Shown piece after piece: positions 60,601 through 64,000 of a stretch of 64,000 bases of DNA. Below the pieces are notes generated by a model that did no database searches, was not told where the DNA came from, and worked only from the letters and a program-made list of their open reading frames with translations. Made by a program: the position numbers and the translations under genes. Source of the stretch: Aquimarina sp040786285 (lineage in GTDB: Bacteria > Bacteroidota > Bacteroidia > Flavobacteriales > Flavobacteriaceae); the NCBI RefSeq assembly GCF_040786285.1, contig NZ_JBFMKQ010000004.1, forward strand, positions 62,001-126,000, given 5' to 3'. Numbering within the stretch: position 1 is the first letter of the stretch; each line of letters begins with the position of its first letter.

Positions 60601-61593
60601 ATGGCAATATTAAATTTTCAGAAGCCCGATAAAGTTATCATGATCGACTCAACTGAGTTCGATGGTAAATTTGAATTTAGACCATTAGAACCGGGATATG
60701 GATTGACAGTTGGTAACGCTTTGAGAAGAGTTTTGCTATCTTCTTTAGAGGGATTCGCTATAACTTCTCTTAGAATAGAAGGTGTAGATCACGAGTTTTC
60801 TACAATCTCTGGAGTAGTAGAAGATGTTACAGAAATTATTCTAAATCTTAAACAAGTTCGCTTTAAGCGTCAGATAGAAGATATAGATAATGAATCTGTT
60901 ACTATATCTATCTCTGGTCAGGAGCAATTAACAGCTGGTGATTTTCAGAAATTTATTTCTGGATTTCAGGTGCTAAATCCTGATTTAGTAATCTGTAATA
61001 TGGATAAGAAAGTAGCACTTAACCTAGAAATTACTATCGAAAAGGGTAGAGGTTATGTTCCTGCTGAAGAGAATAAGAAAGCTAACGCTCCTATCGGAAC
61101 GATCTTTACTGATTCTATATACACTCCTATTAAAAATGTTAAGTATAGCATTGAGAACTATCGTGTAGAGCAAAAAACAGATTACGAAAAATTAGTTTTC
61201 GAAATTGTAACAGATGGATCTATTCATCCTAAAGATGCATTAACAGAAGCTGCTAAAATATTAATCCATCACTTTATGTTATTCTCTGATGAGCGTATTA
61301 CATTAGAAGCTGATGAGATAGCACAAACAGAAACTTATGATGAAGAGTCACTTCACATGAGACAGTTGTTAAAAACTAAATTGATCGATATGGATCTTTC
61401 TGTACGTGCACTTAATTGTTTAAAAGCTGCAGAAGTAGACACTTTAGGAGATCTTGTATCTTACAATAAAAATGACTTGATGAAGTTCCGTAACTTTGGT
61501 AAGAAGTCTTTAACAGAGCTAGAAGAACTAGTAAATGTTAAAGGACTTAACTTTGGTATGGATCTTTCTAAATATAAATTGGATAAAGACTAA
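60601..61593 (+). CDS. rpoA: RNA polymerase alpha subunit
   Basis: 330 residues. The N-terminal dimerisation domain contains FRPLEPGYGLTVGNALRRVLLSSLEG; the C-terminal domain (about 245-330) has the helix-hairpin-helix LNCLKAAEVDTLGDLVSYNKNDLMKFRNFGKKSLTELEE used for UP-element and regulator contacts. Gap of 24 bases to rpsD. Confidence 0.98.
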   Translation: MAILNFQKPDKVIMIDSTEFDGKFEFRPLEPGYGLTVGNALRRVLLSSLEGFAITSLRIEGVDHEFSTISGVVEDVTEIILNLKQVRFKRQIEDIDNESVTISISGQEQLTAGDFQKFISGFQVLNPDLVICNMDKKVALNLEITIEKGRGYVPAEENKKANAPIGTIFTDSIYTPIKNVKYSIENYRVEQKTDYEKLVFEIVTDGSIHPKDALTEAAKILIHHFMLFSDERITLEADEIAQTETYDEESLHMRQLLKTKLIDMDLSVRALNCLKAAEVDTLGDLVSYNKNDLMKFRNFGKKSLTELEELVNVKGLNFGMDLSKYKLDKD

Positions 61594-61595
61594 TC

Positions 61596-61637
61596 CATCA
61601 TAATTTGCTCCCCAAAGAGGGTTGTAGCAAGATGATG
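61596..61637 (+). ncRNA. Candidate leader hairpin before rplQ
   Basis: Three nested stems fill the gap: CATCAT/ATGATG (61596-61601 with 61632-61637), TTGCT/AGCAA (61605-61609 with 61626-61630) and CCC/GGG (61611-61613 with 61619-61621). They end 16 bases before the rplQ start codon. No T run follows, so it is more likely a protein-binding leader than a terminator. Confidence 0.55.
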
Positions 61638-61653
61638 ATTAAAATTAAATGTC

Positions 61654-62133
61654 ATGAGACACGGAAAAAAAGTAAATCACTTAGGAAGAAAGACAGCCCA
61701 TCGTAAAGCTATGCTTGCAAATATGGCTTGTTCCCTAATTGAGCATAAAAGAATCAATACTACTGTTGCAAAAGCTAAAGCGCTTAAACAGTTTGTTGAG
61801 CCATTAGTAACTAAATCTAAAGATGATAGTACTCATAATCGTCGTATTGTATTTAGTAAACTGCGTAATAAGTATGCGGTTACTGAATTATTTAGAGATG
61901 TAGCTACAAAGGTTGGTGATAGACCTGGAGGATATACAAGAATTATAAAACTTGGAAATCGTCTTGGGGATAATGCTGATATGGCAATGATAGAATTAGT
62001 AGACTACAATGAGCTATATAATGCTGGTAAGCCTGCTAAGAAGAAATCAAGAAGAAGAGGAGGAAAAGGAAAGAAAGCTGAAACTGCTCCTGTAGCGCCA
62101 GCTCCTGAAACTGCTAATTCTGAAGAAGAATAA
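61654..62133 (+). CDS. rplQ: Ribosomal protein bL17
   Basis: 159 residues; MRHGKKVNHLGRKTAHRKAMLANMACSLIEHKRI start is diagnostic. It is ~30 residues longer than in E. coli, with a C-terminal tail rich in Lys, Arg, Ala and Pro (AKKKSRRRGGKGKKAETAPVAPAPE). It is the last gene of the ribosomal cluster, followed by a terminator. Confidence 0.98.
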   Translation: MRHGKKVNHLGRKTAHRKAMLANMACSLIEHKRINTTVAKAKALKQFVEPLVTKSKDDSTHNRRIVFSKLRNKYAVTELFRDVATKVGDRPGGYTRIIKLGNRLGDNADMAMIELVDYNELYNAGKPAKKKSRRRGGKGKKAETAPVAPAPETANSEEE

Positions 62134-62160
62134 ATGAAAAGTGTGAATAACACATAATAT

Positions 62161-62196
62161 AAAAGGATAAACGTTTTACGTTTATCCTTTTTTTTT
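62161..62196 (+). terminator. Terminator of the ribosomal cluster
   Basis: A 13-bp stem (AAAAGGATAAACG at 62161-62173 with CGTTTATCCTTTT) and a TTTTA loop, followed by more T. It ends transcription 28 bases after the rplQ stop and separates carA. Confidence 0.92.
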
Positions 62197-62199
62197 GAA

Positions 62200-62207
62200 T
62201 AATTTTG
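62200..62207 (+). promoter_or_regulatory. Possible -7 element for carA
   Basis: TAATTTTG fits TAnnTTTG exactly, just behind the terminator and 51 bases before the carA start codon. A -33 TTG at 19 bases is not clear, so this is a partial match. Confidence 0.4.
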
Positions 62208-62257
62208 AAAAGGTTTTCCGCCTAAAATTGAAATAGAATATCAATTAAAATTTAAAG

Positions 62258-63373
62258 ATGAAATATCAATCTCGAAAAAAAGCGATTCTTTTATTAGCAG
62301 ACGGTACAATTTTTCACGGTAAAGCAGTAGGTAAAGAAGGTAGTGCTTTTGGTGAAGTATGTTTTAATACGGGTATGACAGGATATCAGGAGATTTTCAC
62401 AGATCCGTCGTATTATGGACAACTTATGGTAACTACCAATGCACATATTGGTAATTACGGTACTAATGAAGAAGAAATAGAATCAGATTCAATAAAGATA
62501 GCTGGGCTTATTGTGAAAAATTTCAGTTACGAATATTCTCGTGACCTAGCGGATAGCTCTTTACAAGAGTTTTTAGAAAAACACAACCTCCTTGCAATAT
62601 CAGATGTTGATACCCGTGCTTTGGTAAGTTATATAAGAGATAATGGAGCAATGAATGCCGTAATCTCTACAGAAGTTGAAGATATTGATGCATTAAAAAA
62701 ACAGCTCTCCGAAGTACCGGATATGAAAGGATTAGAGCTAGCGTCTAAAGTATCAACTACCAAACCATATTTCTTTGGAGATCCTAATGCCACATATAAG
62801 ATTTCGGCTTTAGACATAGGAATAAAGAAAAATATACTGCGAAACTTAGCCAAAAGAGATGCGTATATTAAAGTATTCCCTTATGATACCACATTTGAAG
62901 AAATGAGTGAATGGGAACCAGACGGGTATTTCTTGTCTAATGGCCCAGGAGATCCAGAACCTCTTACTCAGGCTATTGATACTGCAAAAGAGATTATTAA
63001 AAGAGACTTGCCATTATTCGGAATATGTCTTGGGCATCAGGTGATTGCATTGGCAAATGGAATTAGAACCTATAAAATGCATCACGGACATAGAGGAATA
63101 AATCACCCTGTAAAAAATATAGTTACGGGTAAAGGAGAAATTACCTCTCAGAATCACGGTTTTGCAATCAATAGAGAAGAGACAGAAAAACATACTGATA
63201 TCGAAATCACTCATGTGCATCTTAATGATCATACCGTAGCCGGAATCAAAATGAAAAACAAGAACTGTTTTTCGGTACAATATCATCCCGAAGCTAGTCC
63301 TGGGCCAAATGATTCAATATATTTATTTGATCAATTTATTGAGAATATCAAAAACGCAAAAATTACAGTATAA
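62258..63373 (+). CDS. carA: Carbamoyl-phosphate synthase small subunit
   Basis: 371 residues; the glutaminase subunit that supplies ammonia to CarB for carbamoyl phosphate, used in arginine and pyrimidine synthesis. The N-terminal CPSase_sm_chain domain (ADGTIFHGKAVGKEGSAFGEVCFNTGMTGYQEI) precedes a class-I glutamine amidotransferase with Cys257 in GICLGHQ and His343/Glu345 in QYHPEASPGP. carB is not in the window. It stands between two isolated promoters, so it is probably transcribed alone or with a distant partner. Confidence 0.97.
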   Translation: MKYQSRKKAILLLADGTIFHGKAVGKEGSAFGEVCFNTGMTGYQEIFTDPSYYGQLMVTTNAHIGNYGTNEEEIESDSIKIAGLIVKNFSYEYSRDLADSSLQEFLEKHNLLAISDVDTRALVSYIRDNGAMNAVISTEVEDIDALKKQLSEVPDMKGLELASKVSTTKPYFFGDPNATYKISALDIGIKKNILRNLAKRDAYIKVFPYDTTFEEMSEWEPDGYFLSNGPGDPEPLTQAIDTAKEIIKRDLPLFGICLGHQVIALANGIRTYKMHHGHRGINHPVKNIVTGKGEITSQNHGFAINREETEKHTDIEITHVHLNDHTVAGIKMKNKNCFSVQYHPEASPGPNDSIYLFDQFIENIKNAKITV

Positions 63374-63406
63374 AACTTCAATTCTTTGCATAGAACTTTA
63401 AGCGGT

Positions 63407-63444
63407 TTGATAACATCTTAATCTATAACGTTATAGTTGATAAC
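63407..63444. promoter_or_regulatory. Dyad and direct repeats upstream of eno
   Basis: The palindrome CTATAACGTTATAG (63423-63436) is flanked by two TTGATAAC direct repeats (63407-63414, 63437-63444) 30 bp apart. They lie 115-150 bp before the eno start codon, in the carA-eno gap, and could be an operator. Confidence 0.35.
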
Positions 63445-63559
63445 TTAGCAGTTTTATTGCTGTTTTCGCAGTAAATTAAGGGTTTTTCGAAGGTGTTAAA
63501 GTTTACTGGTTTCGTATATTGCAAAGAATTAAAATTATCCAACAAAAATTAAAATAAAC

Positions 63560-64000
63560 ATGAGTATAATTATTAATATTCACGCAAGACAAATCTTAGA
63601 TTCACGTGGTAACCCAACTGTAGAAGTAGACGTGATTACAGAAAATGGTGTTTTAGGAAGAGCGGCTGTCCCATCGGGAGCCTCTACAGGAGAACATGAA
63701 GCAGTAGAGCTAAGAGATGGAGGGAAAAGTTACATGGGCAAAGGAGTGCTAAAGGCTGTTGAGAATGTAAACACCATTATTGCTGAAGAATTGTTAGGCT
63801 ATTCTGTATTCGATCAGAATTTACTAGATAAAACCATGATCGAAATTGATGGTACACCAAATAAATCAAAACTAGGAGCGAATGCTATATTAGGTGTTTC
63901 ATTAGCAGTTGCAAAAGCAGCGGCAAATGAACTTAATATGCCATTATATCGTTATGTGGGTGGGGTAAGTGCTAATACACTGCCAGTGCCGATGATGAAT
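63560..64000 (+). CDS. eno: Enolase, 5' part (continues past the window)
   Basis: The first 147 codons of enolase, the glycolytic 2-phosphoglycerate dehydratase. The start IINIHARQILDSRGNPTVEVDV, GRAAVPSGASTGEHEAVELRDGG (loop 1) and KLGANAILGVSLAVAKAAA are diagnostic. The catalytic lysine and magnesium ligands lie beyond the window. The 186-bp region before it has a palindrome and direct repeats. Confidence 0.97.
   Translation, partial: MSIIINIHARQILDSRGNPTVEVDVITENGVLGRAAVPSGASTGEHEAVELRDGGKSYMGKGVLKAVENVNTIIAEELLGYSVFDQNLLDKTMIEIDGTPNKSKLGANAILGVSLAVAKAAANELNMPLYRYVGGVSANTLPVPMMN

Overview
The window is chromosomal DNA of a Bacteroidota member, most likely a marine Flavobacteriaceae (Aquimarina-like; the genus is a guess). 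The sequence is AT-rich. Promoters match the Bacteroidota pattern TTG-N19-TAnnTTTG. Shine-Dalgarno sequences are nearly absent. Two SusC/SusD outer-membrane uptake loci are present, adk sits next to obg, and tuf is missing after fusA. No rRNA, tRNA, CRISPR array or transposase was seen.

Layout. 1-1501: 3' end of adk, a terminator, and the GTPase gene obg. 1513-6916: small, mostly minus-strand accessory genes: a GNAT protein, a Crp-type regulator with an AhpD-like protein and DoxX, a paraoxonase-like lipolactonase, a fasciclin lipoprotein, a DUF2459 protein and a beta-barrel protein. 7034-17757: a 2028-residue alpha-2-macroglobulin gene at the right. A nearly identical but frameshifted copy of its last ~140 codons lies 4.6 kb away. 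Between the two copies is a module of five genes: a 7-TM AraC regulator, an alpha/beta hydrolase, a beta-barrel protein, a lone histidine-kinase phosphoacceptor domain and a DUF2306 membrane protein. 18200-27545: housekeeping genes (mpl, radC, yjjG-like, rarA, rhomboid protease, rlmB) mixed with flavobacterial proteins of unknown role.

27614-44484: two paralogous minus-strand uptake loci, each ordered susC, susD, small lipoprotein. The first susD carries a frameshift; the second locus is intact. Between them lie a secreted protein of unknown role and a 1116-residue FG-GAP/ASPIC-UnbV lipoprotein. No glycoside hydrolase or peptidase is encoded beside them, so the substrate cannot be read from the context.

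44958-62133: the joined str-S10-spc-alpha ribosomal cluster, rpsL to rplQ, with EF-G, SecY, IF-1 and RpoA. Genes are mostly separated by 2-25 nt. The five longer gaps each hold a signal: a hairpin plus intrinsic terminator before rplC, a stem before rpsH, a promoter before rpmJ, a terminator plus three-tier stem before rpsD, and a three-tier hairpin before rplQ. These look like autoregulatory leaders and are the most interesting untested feature here. carA and the start of eno close the window.
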